Below, in pieces: positions 17,410 through 27,038 of a stretch of DNA of 64,000 bases. Numbering within the stretch: position 1 is the stretch's first letter; each line of letters starts with the position of its first letter. The notes beneath the pieces are model-generated. The model did no database searches. It was not told the DNA's origin and worked only from the letters and a program-made list of their open reading frames with translations. Where the stretch lies: positions 3,596,001 through 3,660,000 of the forward strand of contig NZ_CP151275.1 in assembly GCF_038235435.1 (NCBI RefSeq), written 5' to 3'. The DNA comes from Niveibacterium sp. SC-1. Its GTDB lineage: Bacteria > Pseudomonadota > Gammaproteobacteria > Burkholderiales > Rhodocyclaceae. The translations under genes and the position numbers were made by a program.

Positions 17410-18299
17410 GCAGCACCGAATTCAGCGCCTGGATGCGCCAGGCCCAGCAGCGGGTCGAAACCGCGCTCGACCACGCGCTGCCGGCCGCCAACGTGGCCCC
17501 GGCGCGTCTGAACGAAGCGACCCGCTACGCCACCCTGGGCGGCGGCAAACGGGTACGTCCGCTGCTCGTCTATGCCGCCGGTGAGCTGGCCCGCAGTCCT
17601 GCAGCCGCGCTGGATGCAGCAGCCTGCGCCGTGGAGATGATCCACGTCTACTCGCTGGTGCATGACGACCTGCCCTGCATGGACGACGACGTCCTGCGCC
17701 GCGGCAAGCCGACCGTGCATATCGAATACGACGAAGCCACCGCGATGCTCGTCGGCGACGGCCTGCAAGCCCTGGCCTTCCAGCAGATCGGCACGCCCGG
17801 CCTGGTAGCCGATCCGGCTCGCCAACTGCGCATGAGCCTGCAGCTGGCCCGCGCCGCCGGCCCGCGCGGCATGGTGGGCGGTCAGGCGCTCGATCTCGCG
17901 GCCGTCGGCCAGAACATCAGCCTGGAAGAACTCGAGTTCATGCATGTCCACAAGACCGGCGCGCTGATCCGCGCGGCGGTCCTGCTGGGCGCCCTGAGCG
18001 GCGACGCGAGCGACAGCGAACTCGAAACCCTGGATCACTTTGCCAAGACCATCGGCCTGCTTTTCCAGGTGGTCGACGACCTGCTCGACGCGGAGGCCGA
18101 TACCGCCACGCTGGGCAAGACCGCGGGCAAGGATGCCGCCCACAACAAACCGACCTACGTCAGCCTGATCGGGCTTGCCGACGCCAAGCGTTTCGCGGGC
18201 GAACTGCGGGCCGAAGCCACGCGGTGCCTCGCGCCCTTCGGCGATCGCGCGCAACGCCTGGCGCAGCTGACTGACTTCATCGTCGAACGCTCTTTCTGA
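17406..18299 (+). CDS. ispA: Polyprenyl (farnesyl) diphosphate synthase
   Basis: 297 residues with both aspartate-rich motifs of trans-prenyltransferases: HDDLPCMDDD (from His86) and VVDDLLDAEAD in the C-terminal half. GGGKRVRPLL near residue 45 and HVHKTGALIRAAV are also typical. It condenses isopentenyl diphosphate with dimethylallyl and geranyl diphosphate to give farnesyl diphosphate in the cytosol. Its product supplies ubiquinone and undecaprenyl synthesis. It sits between xseB (ATGA overlap) and dxs, which makes the pathway's first intermediate. Confidence 0.93.
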   Translation: MSSTEFSAWMRQAQQRVETALDHALPAANVAPARLNEATRYATLGGGKRVRPLLVYAAGELARSPAAALDAAACAVEMIHVYSLVHDDLPCMDDDVLRRGKPTVHIEYDEATAMLVGDGLQALAFQQIGTPGLVADPARQLRMSLQLARAAGPRGMVGGQALDLAAVGQNISLEELEFMHVHKTGALIRAAVLLGALSGDASDSELETLDHFAKTIGLLFQVVDDLLDAEADTATLGKTAGKDAAHNKPTYVSLIGLADAKRFAGELRAEATRCLAPFGDRAQRLAQLTDFIVERSF

Positions 18300-18329
18300 G
18301 CGGCCGATCACATGGATTGCCGAACCACG

Positions 18330-20201
18330 ATGAGCACGTACCCCCTGCTCGAAGGGATTGAGTCGCCCGCCGACCTGCGCGCCTTGGAGCGCAAGGACCT
18401 GCCTGCGCTCGCCGACGAATTGCGCGCCTTCCTGCTCGAAAGCGTCTCGAAGACCGGCGGCCACCTGTCGTCCAATCTCGGCACCGTCGAACTCTCGATT
18501 GCCCTGCACTACGTCTTCGACACGCCGGAAGACCGCATCGTCTGGGATGTCGGCCATCAGACCTACGGCCACAAGATCCTCACCGGCCGTCGCGAAGGCA
18601 TGGCGACGCTGCGCCAGTATCACGGCATCTCGGGTTTCCCCCGTCGCTGCGAAAGCGCCTACGACACCTTCGGCACCGCACACAGCTCGACCTCGATCTC
18701 GGCTGCGCTCGGCATGGCCGTCGCCAGCAAGGGGGCGGAGTCGCCGCGCAAGGCGATCGCCGTCATCGGCGACGGCGCGATGAGCGCCGGCATGGCCTTC
18801 GAGGCGCTCAACAACGCCGGTGTGCTCGACACCGACCTGCTGGTGGTGCTCAACGACAACGAGATGTCGATCTCGCCGCCGGTGGGCGCGCTGACCAACA
18901 TCCTCGCCCGGCTGATGTCCGGCCGCACCTTCAACGCCGCCCGCCGCGCCGGCGAGCGCGTGCTGCGCGGCTCGCCGACCATGCTCGAATTCGCCAAGCG
19001 GGTGGAAGAGCACGTGAAGGGCATGATCACGCCCGGCACCCTCTTCGAGGAATTCGGCTTCAACTACATCGGCCCGATCGACGGCCACGACCTCGATGTG
19101 CTGATCCCCACGCTGCAGAACCTCAAGCAGCTCAAGGGGCCGCTGTTCCTGCACGTGGTGACCCGCAAGGGTCAGGGCTACAAGCTCGCCGAGGCCGATC
19201 CGATCCTCTATCACGGGGTTTCCAAGTTCGATCGCGCCGCGGGCATCCAGACGGGCAAGGGCGGCGGCAAGCTCACCTACACCCAGGTCTTCGGCGATTG
19301 GCTCTGCGACATGGCCGCGCACGACCCGGACCTGATCGCGATCACGCCGGCGATGCGCGAAGGCTCCGGCATGGTGCGTTTCGCCGAGCAGTTCCCCGAG
19401 CGCTATCACGACGTCGGCATCGCCGAACAGCACGCCGTCACCTTCGCCGCGGGCATCGCCTGCGAAGGCAAGCGCCCGGTGGTCGCCATCTACTCGACTT
19501 TCCTGCAGCGCGCCTACGATCAGCTGATCCACGACGTCGCGCTACAGAACCTGCCGGTGATGTTCGCGATCGATCGCGGTGGCCTGGTCGGCGCAGATGG
19601 CGCGACCCACCACGGCGTCTTCGATCTGTCCTACCTGAACTGTGTGCCCAACATGGTCATCATGGCGCCCGCGGACGAGGACGAATGCCGCCGCATGCTG
19701 TCGACGGCCTATTACCACCATGAAGGCCCGACCGCGGTCCGCTATCCGCGTGGAAGCGGCGCCGGCAAGCTGCCCGGCAAGGACTTCGCGACACTGCCGA
19801 TCGGCAAGGGCGAAGTCCGCCGCGAAGGCAAGGACATCGCCTTGCTGGCCTTTGGCTCACTGCTGGGCACCGCGCTCGAAGTGGCCGAAACACTGGACGC
19901 AAGCGTGGCCAACATGCGCTTCGTGAAGCCGCTGGACCGGGAATTGGTGCTGCGATTGGCCGAGTCCCACAGCCTGCTGGTCACGCTGGAGGAGAACGCC
20001 GTCGTCGGCGGAGCCGGTTCGGAAGTCGCGCGACTGCTGGAAGACGAAGGCCTCCTGGTGCCCGTGCTGCGACTCGGCTTGCCCGACCGCTTCATCGACC
20101 ATGGCGACCAGGCGCAACTGCTCGCTGAGGCCGGCCTGGATGCGGCGTCCGTGCTTGAGCGCATCCGAACCCACCGCACTAAGCTCCTATCGCGTCGATA
20201 G
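18330..20201 (+). CDS. dxs: 1-deoxy-D-xylulose-5-phosphate synthase
   Basis: 623 residues from [13 protein letters not shown]; an in-frame ATG at 18312 is also possible. The protein shows [33 protein letters not shown], the thiamine diphosphate motif [18 protein letters not shown] with [12 protein letters not shown], and the pyrimidine-domain glutamate in [14 protein letters not shown]. Dxs joins pyruvate and glyceraldehyde 3-phosphate to form DXP, the first step of the non-mevalonate isoprenoid route, and DXP also feeds thiamine and pyridoxal synthesis. It follows ispA by 30 bases in the same operon. Confidence 0.95.
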   Translation: MSTYPLLEGIESPADLRALERKDLPALADELRAFLLESVSKTGGHLSSNLGTVELSIALHYVFDTPEDRIVWDVGHQTYGHKILTGRREGMATLRQYHGISGFPRRCESAYDTFGTAHSSTSISAALGMAVASKGAESPRKAIAVIGDGAMSAGMAFEALNNAGVLDTDLLVVLNDNEMSISPPVGALTNILARLMSGRTFNAARRAGERVLRGSPTMLEFAKRVEEHVKGMITPGTLFEEFGFNYIGPIDGHDLDVLIPTLQNLKQLKGPLFLHVVTRKGQGYKLAEADPILYHGVSKFDRAAGIQTGKGGGKLTYTQVFGDWLCDMAAHDPDLIAITPAMREGSGMVRFAEQFPERYHDVGIAEQHAVTFAAGIACEGKRPVVAIYSTFLQRAYDQLIHDVALQNLPVMFAIDRGGLVGADGATHHGVFDLSYLNCVPNMVIMAPADEDECRRMLSTAYYHHEGPTAVRYPRGSGAGKLPGKDFATLPIGKGEVRREGKDIALLAFGSLLGTALEVAETLDASVANMRFVKPLDRELVLRLAESHSLLVTLEENAVVGGAGSEVARLLEDEGLLVPVLRLGLPDRFIDHGDQAQLLAEAGLDAASVLERIRTHRTKLLSRR

Positions 20202-20409
20202 TTGAGTAAAATAGTCGGGAACCAGTAGACTTCGTAGGCGCGTGCCGGTTGCGACCGGCCTGCGAAGACCTGCCCGATCCGGCAGCTGCTGAATGCTTCA
20301 ACCCCCGCCGGCTGCAGCGCGCAGTCACATCGAAATCGCTTCCGTCAGCCCGATCCCGGCGCGCAGCGCGATACCGACGCCACCTCCGCCGGCCCCGAGG
20401 AAACGATTC

Positions 20410-21225
20410 ATGAGCACCCAGACGCTTTCCCCTGACGCCGCAATGCCGGACGTGCAGAGCAGCGAAGACCCGCGCAAGATCGCCATCAACAAGGTTGGCA
20501 TCAAGGCCATCCGCCACCCGGTCAAGGTCTCCGACCGCAGCGGCGGCGTGCAACACACGGTTGCGACGTTCAACATGTACGTCGGCCTGCCGCACAACTT
20601 CAAGGGCACGCACATGTCGCGCTTCGTGGAGATCCTCAACACCCACGAACGCGAAATCTCGGTCGAGTCTTTCGAGCCGATGCTGCGCCAGATGCTCGAT
20701 CGCCTGGAGGCCAGCACCGGCCACATCGAGATGAGCTTCCCTTACTTCATCAACAAGACCGCACCGGTTTCAGGCGTGAAGAGCCTGCTCGACTACGACG
20801 TCAGCTTCACCGGCGAGATCCTGCCGGACGGTCGCAGCGAGTTCACCGCCACTGTCGTGGTGCCGGTCACCAGCCTCTGCCCCTGCTCCAAGAAGATCTC
20901 GGAGCGTGGTGCACACAATCAGCGCTCGCACGTCACCGTCACTTTCAAGGCGAACGAGCGGGTGTGGATCGAAGAGATCGTCGAGATGGTCGAGGCACAG
21001 GCCTCCTGCGAACTCTTTGGCCTGCTCAAGCGGCCCGACGAGAAATGGGTTACCGAGCGCGCTTACGACAATCCGAAGTTCGTCGAAGACATGGTGCGCG
21101 ACGTCGCCGACAAGCTGAACCAGGAAGCACGGATCTACCAGTACGTGGTCGAATCCGAGAACTTCGAGTCGATCCACAACCACAGCGCCTATGCGCTGAT
21201 CGAGCGAGACAAGCGCCAGGACTGA
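20410..21225 (+). CDS. folE2: GTP cyclohydrolase FolE2 (type IB)
   Basis: 271 residues. [20 protein letters not shown] carries the cysteine and surroundings that mark the FolE2 metal site, and [20 protein letters not shown] is the second family motif; SIHNHSAYA ends the fold. It converts GTP to dihydroneopterin triphosphate, first step of folate or queuosine precursor synthesis, with relaxed metal needs so that it can replace zinc-dependent FolE. AGGAAA precedes the ATG at a good distance. The 208 bases after dxs contain no other gene; no clear Zur operator was seen there. Confidence 0.93.
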   Translation: MSTQTLSPDAAMPDVQSSEDPRKIAINKVGIKAIRHPVKVSDRSGGVQHTVATFNMYVGLPHNFKGTHMSRFVEILNTHEREISVESFEPMLRQMLDRLEASTGHIEMSFPYFINKTAPVSGVKSLLDYDVSFTGEILPDGRSEFTATVVVPVTSLCPCSKKISERGAHNQRSHVTVTFKANERVWIEEIVEMVEAQASCELFGLLKRPDEKWVTERAYDNPKFVEDMVRDVADKLNQEARIYQYVVESENFESIHNHSAYALIERDKRQD

Positions 21226-21250
21226 CGCGGCCGTCGCCGTTTCCGTTCAA

Positions 21251-21287
21251 CCAAAGAAAAGGGCCGCGCATGCGGCCCTTTTCTTTG
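21251..21287 (+). terminator. Terminator of folE2
   Basis: AAAAGGGCCGC pairs with GCGGCCCTTTT around a GCAT centre, with further CCAAAG/CTTTGG pairing. It starts 26 bases after folE2. Confidence 0.85.
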
Positions 21288-21356
21288 GCTCCGCCAGCTC
21301 CACTCCTTGGCGAGGAGACGGACGGAGACGGAAGCCTCCGCGATCGACCTCGAAAA

Positions 21357-21390
21357 GCAAAAAGGCCCGCCGAGGCGAGCCTTTTTGTTC
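21357..21390 (-). terminator. Terminator of rplM-rpsI
   Basis: On the minus strand AGGCTCGCC and GGCGGGCCT form a stem with one wobble pair and loop TCG, followed by five T. It starts about 16 bases after the rpsI stop. Confidence 0.8.
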
Positions 21391-21405
21391 CTGGCACCGA
21401 AGTGA

Positions 21406-21804
21406 TCAGCGCTTGGAGAATTGCTTGCGGCGACGGGCGCCGTGCAGACCGACCTTCTTACGCTCGACTTCACGAGCATCGCGGGTCACGAAGCCAGCGC
21501 TCTTCAGCACGGGCTTGAGCTCAGCGTCAAAGTCGATCAGCGCACGGGTGATGCCGTGGCGCACTGCGCCGGCTTGACCGGACTCACCACCGCCGTCGAC
21601 ATTCACTTGGATGTCGAAACGGGTCAGGGTTTCGGTCAGCTGAAGCGGCTGACGCACGATCATGCGGCCGGTTTCACGCGAGAAGAACACGTCCAGCGGC
21701 TTGCCGTTGACCGTGATGTTGCCGGAACCCGGCTTCAGGAAAACACGCGCCACTGCAGTCTTGCGGCGGCCGGTGCCGTAGTTGTGGTTATTGGGGAAGG
21801 CCAT
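21406..21804 (-). CDS. rpsI: 30S ribosomal protein S9
   Basis: 132 residues, starting [20 protein letters not shown] and ending with the basic tail [14 protein letters not shown], which reaches the ribosomal P site in S9. The [10 protein letters not shown] and YFSRE-like ([11 protein letters not shown]) motifs are standard. It follows rplM by 14 bases in the usual L13-S9 operon. Confidence 0.97.
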   Translation of the reverse strand: MAFPNNHNYGTGRRKTAVARVFLKPGSGNITVNGKPLDVFFSRETGRMIVRQPLQLTETLTRFDIQVNVDGGGESGQAGAVRHGITRALIDFDAELKPVLKSAGFVTRDAREVERKKVGLHGARRRKQFSKR

Positions 21805-21818
21805 TGCTTCGCTCCGGA

Positions 21819-22247
21819 TCAGATGTCGAGGGTCTTGGGCTGTTGTGCGGTATGCGGGTGAGCCGCGCCCGCGTAGCACTTGAGCTTCTTGAGCATCGCG
21901 TAACCCAGCGGGCCCTTGGGCAGCATGCCCTTGACGGCCTTGGTCAGAACGCGATCCGGGAAGCGTTGCTGCAGCTTCTGGAAGTTGGTTTCGTAGATAC
22001 CGCCCGGGTAACCCGAGTGACGGTAGTACTTCTTGTCTTGCGCCTTGTCACCCGTCACGCGCAGCTTTTCAACGTTGACCACAACGATGAAGTCGCCGGT
22101 ATCGACGTGCGGGGTGTAGATGGCTTTGTGCTTGCCGCGCAGACGGCGAGCGATTTCGGAAGCGAGGCGGCCCAGAACCTTGTCGGTCGCGTCCACCACG
22201 TACCAATCACGCTGTACCTCGTGCGGCTTGGCAGAAAACGTCCTCAT
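21819..22247 (-). CDS. rplM: 50S ribosomal protein L13
   Basis: 142 residues, with the family features [45 protein letters not shown] and [20 protein letters not shown]. Length equals that of E. coli L13. First gene of the rplM-rpsI operon. In enterobacteria L13 represses its own operon by binding the leader; a short GC hairpin (GCGG/CCGC) is present in the leader here, but it is not shown to be a target. Confidence 0.97.
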   Translation of the reverse strand: MRTFSAKPHEVQRDWYVVDATDKVLGRLASEIARRLRGKHKAIYTPHVDTGDFIVVVNVEKLRVTGDKAQDKKYYRHSGYPGGIYETNFQKLQQRFPDRVLTKAVKGMLPKGPLGYAMLKKLKCYAGAAHPHTAQQPKTLDI

Positions 22248-22309
22248 AGCGTGTCCTTAGATAACTAGGACCTTGTTCTAGGCCCAAATAGAAATGCGGA
22301 AAGCCCGCG

Positions 22310-22339
22310 ATTGTACATAGGCGTCTCTGGCCATGTCAA
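22310..22339 (-). promoter_or_regulatory. Sigma-70 promoter of rplM-rpsI
   Basis: On the minus strand a consensus TTGACA (22334-22339) is followed after 18 bases by TACAAT (22310-22315). The predicted start near 22303 gives a leader of about 56 bases before rplM. Strong hexamers fit a ribosomal protein promoter. Confidence 0.7.
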
Positions 22340-22358
22340 ACCCCGGGAACGTACAGGC

Positions 22359-22385
22359 AAAAAAAACGCAGCTCTGCGAGCTGCG
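22359..22385 (-). terminator. Terminator of the candidate small RNA
   Basis: Minus-strand stem CGCAGCT/AGCTGCG with loop CGCAG, followed by eight T. It lies about 20 bases upstream of the rplM -35 box, so it isolates that promoter. Confidence 0.7.
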
Positions 22386-22465
22386 CCAAGTCCACACCAA
22401 AGGAGGAGGGTGGAGGAGACAAATCGGATCGACTTCGGCTTGCGTCACCGGAATCAATCGCTACG
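22359..22465 (-). ncRNA. Candidate small RNA with CUCCUCC motifs
   Basis: Minus-strand unit of about 107 bases with its own signals. TTGCGT (22495-22500), 17 bases, CATAAT (22472-22477) would start transcription near 22465. The predicted RNA folds an 11-pair hairpin (22448-22458 with 22428-22438, two wobbles, one mismatch). Then comes an unpaired pyrimidine tract with two CTCC-rich blocks (22418-22402), and then a terminator hairpin (CGCAGCT/AGCTGCG) with eight T. CUCCUCC is complementary to Shine-Dalgarno sequences, as in some alphaproteobacterial stress RNAs. No protein gene lies upstream on this strand that would need this terminator. I recognise no named family. Confidence 0.45.
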
Positions 22466-22477
22466 GTTCAAATTATG

Positions 22478-22742
22478 GCCATCGAGCTTGTGCAACGCAA
22501 GATCTAGAGGCCTTGCTTCGACAGAACTTATTAATCCGCTGATAAGCGGCACTTATAGTTCTGCAGGCATCTGTTTTAAAGGCGTTTTTTTCCACTCATG
22601 ACTCGACGTTCAGTAAGCGTTTGGCACGCCAAGGCAGCGCTCAAACGCCAAATTGCTGCTTCGCAGCAATTCCTGAGGCCTGGAAGGCCCTGCTATAGAA
22701 TGAACACCCCGGTTTGAGACAACGTTTTCGAGAGGTCGATTG
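22478..22742. other. Gap between small RNA candidate and osmC-like gene
   Basis: Rather AT-rich for this genome and without a supportable gene. It contains the -35 box of the small RNA promoter, a perfect 9-base inverted repeat with loop TTC (22651-22671, AATTGCTGC/GCAGCAATT) lacking a T run, and a possible -10 (TATAGA, 22694-22699) for the osmC-like gene. Confidence 0.5.
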
Positions 22743-23159
22743 ATGGAATGCAGCGTGAAGTGGGTCGATGGCGCCACCTTCCTGGCGAGCACCGGCAGCG
22801 GTCACTTCCTCAATATGGAAGGCGCCCCCGACGCAGGCGGCAAGAACCGCGCGCCGCGCCCGATGGAGCTTCTGCTGGCAGGCGCTGGCGGCTGTGCAGC
22901 CTTCGACGTGGTGATGATCCTGCAGCGCGGTCGCCATGCGATCACCGGCTGCGAGGCGGAACTGAAAGCCGAACGTGCCGAGGCCGACCCCAAGGTATTC
23001 ACGCGCATCCACTACCACTTCATCGTGACCGGCAAGGCGCTCAAGCACGAGGCGGTGGAACGGGCGATCAAGCTGTCGTCGGAGAAGTACTGCTCGGCCT
23101 CGATCATGCTGGGCAAGACTGCCGAAATCACCCACGACTTCGAGATCGTCGAGGGCTGA
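22743..23159 (+). CDS. OsmC-family protein (YhfA-type)
   Basis: 138 residues. It has the OsmC/Ohr fold pattern: SVKWVDGATFLAS, RPMELLLAGAGGCAAFDVV with the first conserved cysteine, and SEKYCSASIMLGKTAEI with the second. The two cysteines form the thiol peroxidase centre in active members, but the YhfA branch has no proven substrate. The ATG follows AGAGG at a suitable distance; a TTG one codon earlier is less likely. It stands alone, with a hairpin after the stop. Confidence 0.85.
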   Translation: MECSVKWVDGATFLASTGSGHFLNMEGAPDAGGKNRAPRPMELLLAGAGGCAAFDVVMILQRGRHAITGCEAELKAERAEADPKVFTRIHYHFIVTGKALKHEAVERAIKLSSEKYCSASIMLGKTAEITHDFEIVEG

Positions 23160-23185
23160 GGCGCCGAACGTAGCCGCTTATATAT

Positions 23186-23213
23186 AGAGCAGGGCGCCGA
23201 AGTGCCCTGCTCT
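23186..23213. terminator. Hairpin between osmC-like gene and coq7, probable terminator
   Basis: AGAGCAGGGC and GCCCTGCTCT pair over an 8-base loop between two convergent genes. No clear T run follows on the plus strand; TATATA follows on the minus strand. Confidence 0.5.
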
Positions 23214-23225
23214 GCCGGTCTCGGA

Positions 23226-23846
23226 TCAGACCCGGTAGGCAGTGTGCGTCATGATCGACGAGGCAAAGCGCATCGCGCTGCGCACCGGCGCAGGCAACTC
23301 CGCCGCGCCGAGGCGGACGGCGGTCGCCGCGTGCTCGGCTTCATCCCGCTTCATCTGATCGACAACGGCCCGGGAGCGCGCGTCTGTCTCTGGCAGCTTG
23401 GCCAGATGGCCTTCGAGGTGCGCCTCGACCTGGCGTTCGGTTTCCGCGAGGAAGCCCAGATTCCAGCGATCCCCCAGCCGACCGGCGAGCACGCCCATGC
23501 TCAAGGCGCCCACATACCAGAGCGGATTGAGCAGGCTTTTGCGGGATCCGAGCTCCGACAGACGCTGTTCGGTCCAGGCCAGATGCTCCGTTTCTTCTTC
23601 CGCCGCATGGCGCAGCGCACGGGTGACCTCGGGATCGCGCGAAGTCAGGGCTTGCCCCTGGTAGAGCGCCTGGGCGCAGATCTCGCCCACGTGGTTGACC
23701 CGCATCAGCCCCGCGGCATGGCGCTTCTCCGCATCCGAAAGCTCGGCGTCTGCAAGGTCGGCGCCCGGCACGGCGCGCGTGCTGCGGGCCGTCGCGAAAA
23801 CAGTCCGCAGCGCGCGGTCGAATTCGGTAATGACTGAATCCAGCAT
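23226..23846 (-). CDS. coq7: 2-polyprenyl-3-methyl-6-methoxy-1,4-benzoquinone monooxygenase
   Basis: 206 residues with the di-iron ligands of the Coq7 family: [47 protein letters not shown] and [13 protein letters not shown], giving the paired E and ExxH motifs. It hydroxylates demethoxyubiquinone in ubiquinone biosynthesis at the inner membrane. The start codon overlaps the rppH stop in a TGATG arrangement, so the two are translated together. The first 25 residues resemble other betaproteobacterial Coq7 ([14 protein letters not shown]). Confidence 0.93.
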   Translation of the reverse strand: MLDSVITEFDRALRTVFATARSTRAVPGADLADAELSDAEKRHAAGLMRVNHVGEICAQALYQGQALTSRDPEVTRALRHAAEEETEHLAWTEQRLSELGSRKSLLNPLWYVGALSMGVLAGRLGDRWNLGFLAETERQVEAHLEGHLAKLPETDARSRAVVDQMKRDEAEHAATAVRLGAAELPAPVRSAMRFASSIMTHTAYRV

Positions 23847-24397
23847 CACGATCCCTTGGGTTCGACGGCCTCGGCGACGGCTTCCGGCGCGACCAGGTAC
23901 GCCTCCGGTCGACGCGCATTGGCCCCGCGAAAAAGCACGCCAGCCAGTTCGTTGAGCGCCAGACGATAGACCTGACGCTTGAATTCGATGACCGAATCCA
24001 GCGGAACCCAGTACTCCGACCAACGCCAGGCGTCGAACTCGGGCTTCTCGTTGGTGCGCAGGGAGACATCGCTGTCCCGCCCGACAAGGCGCAGCAGGAA
24101 CCAGATCTGTTTCTGGCCACGGTAAGTGCCGCGCCATTCGCGCTTCACCCAGTGGCGGGGAACGTCGTATCGCAGCCAACTGCGCGTACGTCCGAGAATC
24201 TTGACGTGCTCGGGCCGCAAGCCCACTTCTTCGAAGAGCTCGCGGTACATCGCCTGTTCCGGCGATTCCCCATGCTTGATGCCGCCTTGGGGAAACTGCC
24301 AGGAATGCTCGCGAATCCGCTTACCCCAAAAGACCTCGTTACGCGCGTTAGCCAGGATGATGCCGACGTTGGGGCGATAGCCGTCCCGGTCGAGCAT
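23846..24397 (-). CDS. rppH: RNA pyrophosphohydrolase RppH
   Basis: 183 residues. The start [17 protein letters not shown] and the sequence [19 protein letters not shown] are distinctive for RppH, followed by the complete Nudix box [20 protein letters not shown] plus VGL. RppH removes pyrophosphate from the 5' end of triphosphorylated mRNA and so starts RNase E-dependent decay. It is divergent from proS and coupled to coq7. Confidence 0.95.
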   Translation of the reverse strand: MLDRDGYRPNVGIILANARNEVFWGKRIREHSWQFPQGGIKHGESPEQAMYRELFEEVGLRPEHVKILGRTRSWLRYDVPRHWVKREWRGTYRGQKQIWFLLRLVGRDSDVSLRTNEKPEFDAWRWSEYWVPLDSVIEFKRQVYRLALNELAGVLFRGANARRPEAYLVAPEAVAEAVEPKGS

Positions 24398-24512
24398 GGA
24401 AGACCACCTGAAAAACTATGACTGTCGTGGATTCTTCCATAGCGGCAGACCAAAGTAAAAGCAGCGTGCCGCTAGGCTAGAATTCGCGTTTGCCCCGAAT
24501 TAGCCATTTGCC

Positions 24513-26237
24513 ATGCGAGCGAGCCAGTACTTCATTTCCACCCTCAAGGAAGCCCCCGCCGACGCCGACATCACTTCACAGAAGCTGATGCTGCGCGCGG
24601 GCCTGATCAAGAAGGTCGCCGCGGGCATCTACAACTGGATGCCAATGGGCCTGCGCGTGCTGCGCAAGGTCGAACAGGTGGTCCGTGAAGAGATGGATCG
24701 CGCCGGTGCGATCGAGTTGCTGATGCCCGTGGTGCAACCCGCAGAGCTGTGGCAGGAGACCGGCCGCTGGGAAAAGATGGGCGAAGAGTTGCTGCGTTTC
24801 AAGGATCGTCACGAACGCGACTTCGTGATCCAGCCGACCTCGGAAGAGGTCGTGACCGACCTCGCCCGCAGCGAGATCAAGAGCTACCGCCAGCTCCCCA
24901 AGAACTTCTACCAGATCCAGACCAAGTTCCGCGACGAGCGCCGCCCGCGCTTCGGCGTGATGCGCGGCCGCGAGTTCGTGATGAAGGACGCCTACTCGTT
25001 CGACCGCGATGAGGCCGGCGCGATCAAGAGCTACGAGACGATGTACGCGACCTACTGCCGCATCTTCGAGCGCCTGGGCCTGCAGTTCCGCGCCGTCGCG
25101 GCCGACACCGGCGCGATCGGCGGTTCGCGCAGCCATGAGTTCCAGGTTATCGCCGACACCGGCGAAGACGCGATCGCCTACTCGCCCGACTCCGACTTCG
25201 CCGCCAACATCGAGCTGGCCGAAGCCGTTGCGTTGATTGGCAGCCGCGCCGCGGCGAGCCAGGCCTTCGAGAAGGTCGCCACGCCCGATAAGAGCAAGTG
25301 CGAGGACGTGGCGAGCTTCCTCGGTTTGCCGCTCGCGCAAACGGTCAAGTCCGTGGTGCTGGCCACCGATTCAGACGAAGGCGCCCAGGTCTGGCTGCTG
25401 CTGATCCGCGGCGACCATGAACTCAACGAAGTGAAGGTCGGCAAGCTGGAAGGCCTGAAGGCGGGCTTCCGCTTCGCCACCGAATCCGAGATCGTCGCGG
25501 CCTTCGGTTGCCCTCCCGGCTACCTGGGCCCGATCGGCACGAAGAACGTCAAGCTCGTGGTCGACCGCACCGTCGCCAACATGAGCGACTTCGTCACCGG
25601 CGCCAACGAGACCGGCTTCCACCTGCGCGGCGTGAACTGGGGCCGTGACCTGCCCGAGCCCGACCTGGTGGCCGACATCCGCAACGTCGTCGCAGGCGAT
25701 CCCTCGCCGGACGGCAAGGGTCACATCGCGATCCAGCGCGGCATCGAGGTCGGCCATGTGTTCTTCCTCGGCACCAAGTATTCCGAGGCCATGAACTGCA
25801 GCTTCCTCGACGAGAACGGCAAGCCCAAGCCGGCCGTGATGGGCTGCTACGGCATCGGCGTCTCGCGCATCCTGGGCGCGGCGATCGAACAGAACAACGA
25901 CGCTCGCGGCATCATCTGGCCGGACGCGATGGCGCCCTTCCGCATGGTCGTCGTGCCGCTGGGTTACGACCGCTCCGACGCGGTGCGTGAAGCCGCCGAC
26001 GCGCTCTACGCCGAACTCCAGAAGGCGGGCGTCGAAGTGCTGCTGGACGATCGCGGCGAACGCCCCGGCGTTGCACTGGCCGACTGGGAGCTGATCGGCG
26101 TCCCGCACCGCGTGGTGATCGGCGACCGCGGCCTCAAGGAAGGCGTGGTCGAGTACCAGGCCCGTCGCGATGCCGAGGCGACCAAGGTTCCCGCCGGCGA
26201 GATCGCCGACTTCCTGCGCCAACGCCTGGGTTCCTGA
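24513..26237 (+). CDS. proS: Prolyl-tRNA synthetase
   Basis: 574 residues, the full length of the bacterial type. Class II motifs are visible: motif 1 around [20 protein letters not shown], motif 2 [20 protein letters not shown] and motif 3 [12 protein letters not shown]. The insertion editing domain lies at about 225-405, and the anticodon-binding domain with [20 protein letters not shown] follows. It charges tRNA-Pro and clears mischarged alanine. Its stop overlaps the next gene's start (TGATG). Confidence 0.97.
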   Translation: MRASQYFISTLKEAPADADITSQKLMLRAGLIKKVAAGIYNWMPMGLRVLRKVEQVVREEMDRAGAIELLMPVVQPAELWQETGRWEKMGEELLRFKDRHERDFVIQPTSEEVVTDLARSEIKSYRQLPKNFYQIQTKFRDERRPRFGVMRGREFVMKDAYSFDRDEAGAIKSYETMYATYCRIFERLGLQFRAVAADTGAIGGSRSHEFQVIADTGEDAIAYSPDSDFAANIELAEAVALIGSRAAASQAFEKVATPDKSKCEDVASFLGLPLAQTVKSVVLATDSDEGAQVWLLLIRGDHELNEVKVGKLEGLKAGFRFATESEIVAAFGCPPGYLGPIGTKNVKLVVDRTVANMSDFVTGANETGFHLRGVNWGRDLPEPDLVADIRNVVAGDPSPDGKGHIAIQRGIEVGHVFFLGTKYSEAMNCSFLDENGKPKPAVMGCYGIGVSRILGAAIEQNNDARGIIWPDAMAPFRMVVVPLGYDRSDAVREAADALYAELQKAGVEVLLDDRGERPGVALADWELIGVPHRVVIGDRGLKEGVVEYQARRDAEATKVPAGEIADFLRQRLGS

Positions 26238-26887
26238 TGCGCAGCTTTCGCCTGCTCATTGCCGCCCTCGCCTGCCTGCCTGCGCTGGCCTACGCTGGCG
26301 CGCAGCAGTACGAGCCGCTGGCGGCCAGCGTGCAGGCGGCACTGCATGGCGCGGTGAGCGATGCGCGCGCGCCGGAGCCGATCTTCCCCAGCCCGGAAGA
26401 GAAAGTGCGCTGGTTGGGCGAGATGTCGCAGAAGCTCGCCAAGCGCATGCCCGACCCGCAGGAACGCCTCGACTTCCTCAAGACGGTCTACTACGAGGCG
26501 CAGCGCGCAGGCCTCGATCCGCAACTGGTGCTGGGCCTGATCCAGGTGGAGAGCGGCTTCAAGAAGTACTCCGTCTCCGGCGCTGGTGCCCGCGGCTACA
26601 TGCAGGTGATGCCTTTCTGGGTGGACCTGATCGGCAGCAAGGGGCAGAACCTCTTCCACATCCGCACCAATCTGCGCTTCGGCTGCACGATCCTGCGTCA
26701 CTACCTCGACATCGAGAAGGGCGACTATTACCGCGCGCTCGGCCGCTACAACGGCAGTCTCGGTCGCCCCGAGTATCCGAACCTCGTGCGTGGGGCCTGG
26801 GAAAGACAGTGGAGCTTTGTGCCGACGCGCGTCGCCGGCCAGACGCAGAGCGTAGGTCAGACGCAGAACGTGGCCGCGCGCAACTGA
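26237..26887 (+). CDS. Lytic transglycosylase (SLT domain), secreted
   Basis: 216 residues with a signal peptide ending at ALAYA-GA (about residue 20). The SLT lysozyme-like domain covers about 85-190: DPQLVLGLIQVESGFKKYSV holds the catalytic glutamate, ARGYMQVMPFWVDLIG the GxMQxMP motif, and GRYNGSLGRPEYPNLV the end. It cleaves peptidoglycan with formation of anhydromuramic acid in the periplasm. Translationally coupled to proS, an association common in betaproteobacteria. A C-terminal QTQSVGQTQNVAARN tail is low complexity. Confidence 0.88.
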   Translation: MRSFRLLIAALACLPALAYAGAQQYEPLAASVQAALHGAVSDARAPEPIFPSPEEKVRWLGEMSQKLAKRMPDPQERLDFLKTVYYEAQRAGLDPQLVLGLIQVESGFKKYSVSGAGARGYMQVMPFWVDLIGSKGQNLFHIRTNLRFGCTILRHYLDIEKGDYYRALGRYNGSLGRPEYPNLVRGAWERQWSFVPTRVAGQTQSVGQTQNVAARN

Positions 26888-27038
26888 GCGCAGGGGGCAC
26901 ACGTGGCAACCCGCCGATCGCCGGCAGCACCTCGGTCGCGTGCGCGCGAACCTGGCCGGCACCAACTCTGTCGATCACTGATGTAAGGCCAGCCCGGTTC
27001 ATCCGGTCTGTTGGGGTAAGCCGCCAGGAGATTGCAGC

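Noticed and set aside
22311..22601. Plus-strand open frame through the small RNA region, helped by an AAAGGAGG sequence
   Set aside because: No start codon at a proper distance from the purine tract, no family resemblance, and it runs antisense through a promoter-terminator unit. The purine tract is better explained as the complement of the CUCCUCC motif.
22651..22671. Perfect inverted repeat AATTGCTGC/GCAGCAATT as a terminator
   Set aside because: No T run on either strand after the stem; kept only as an unassigned inverted repeat.
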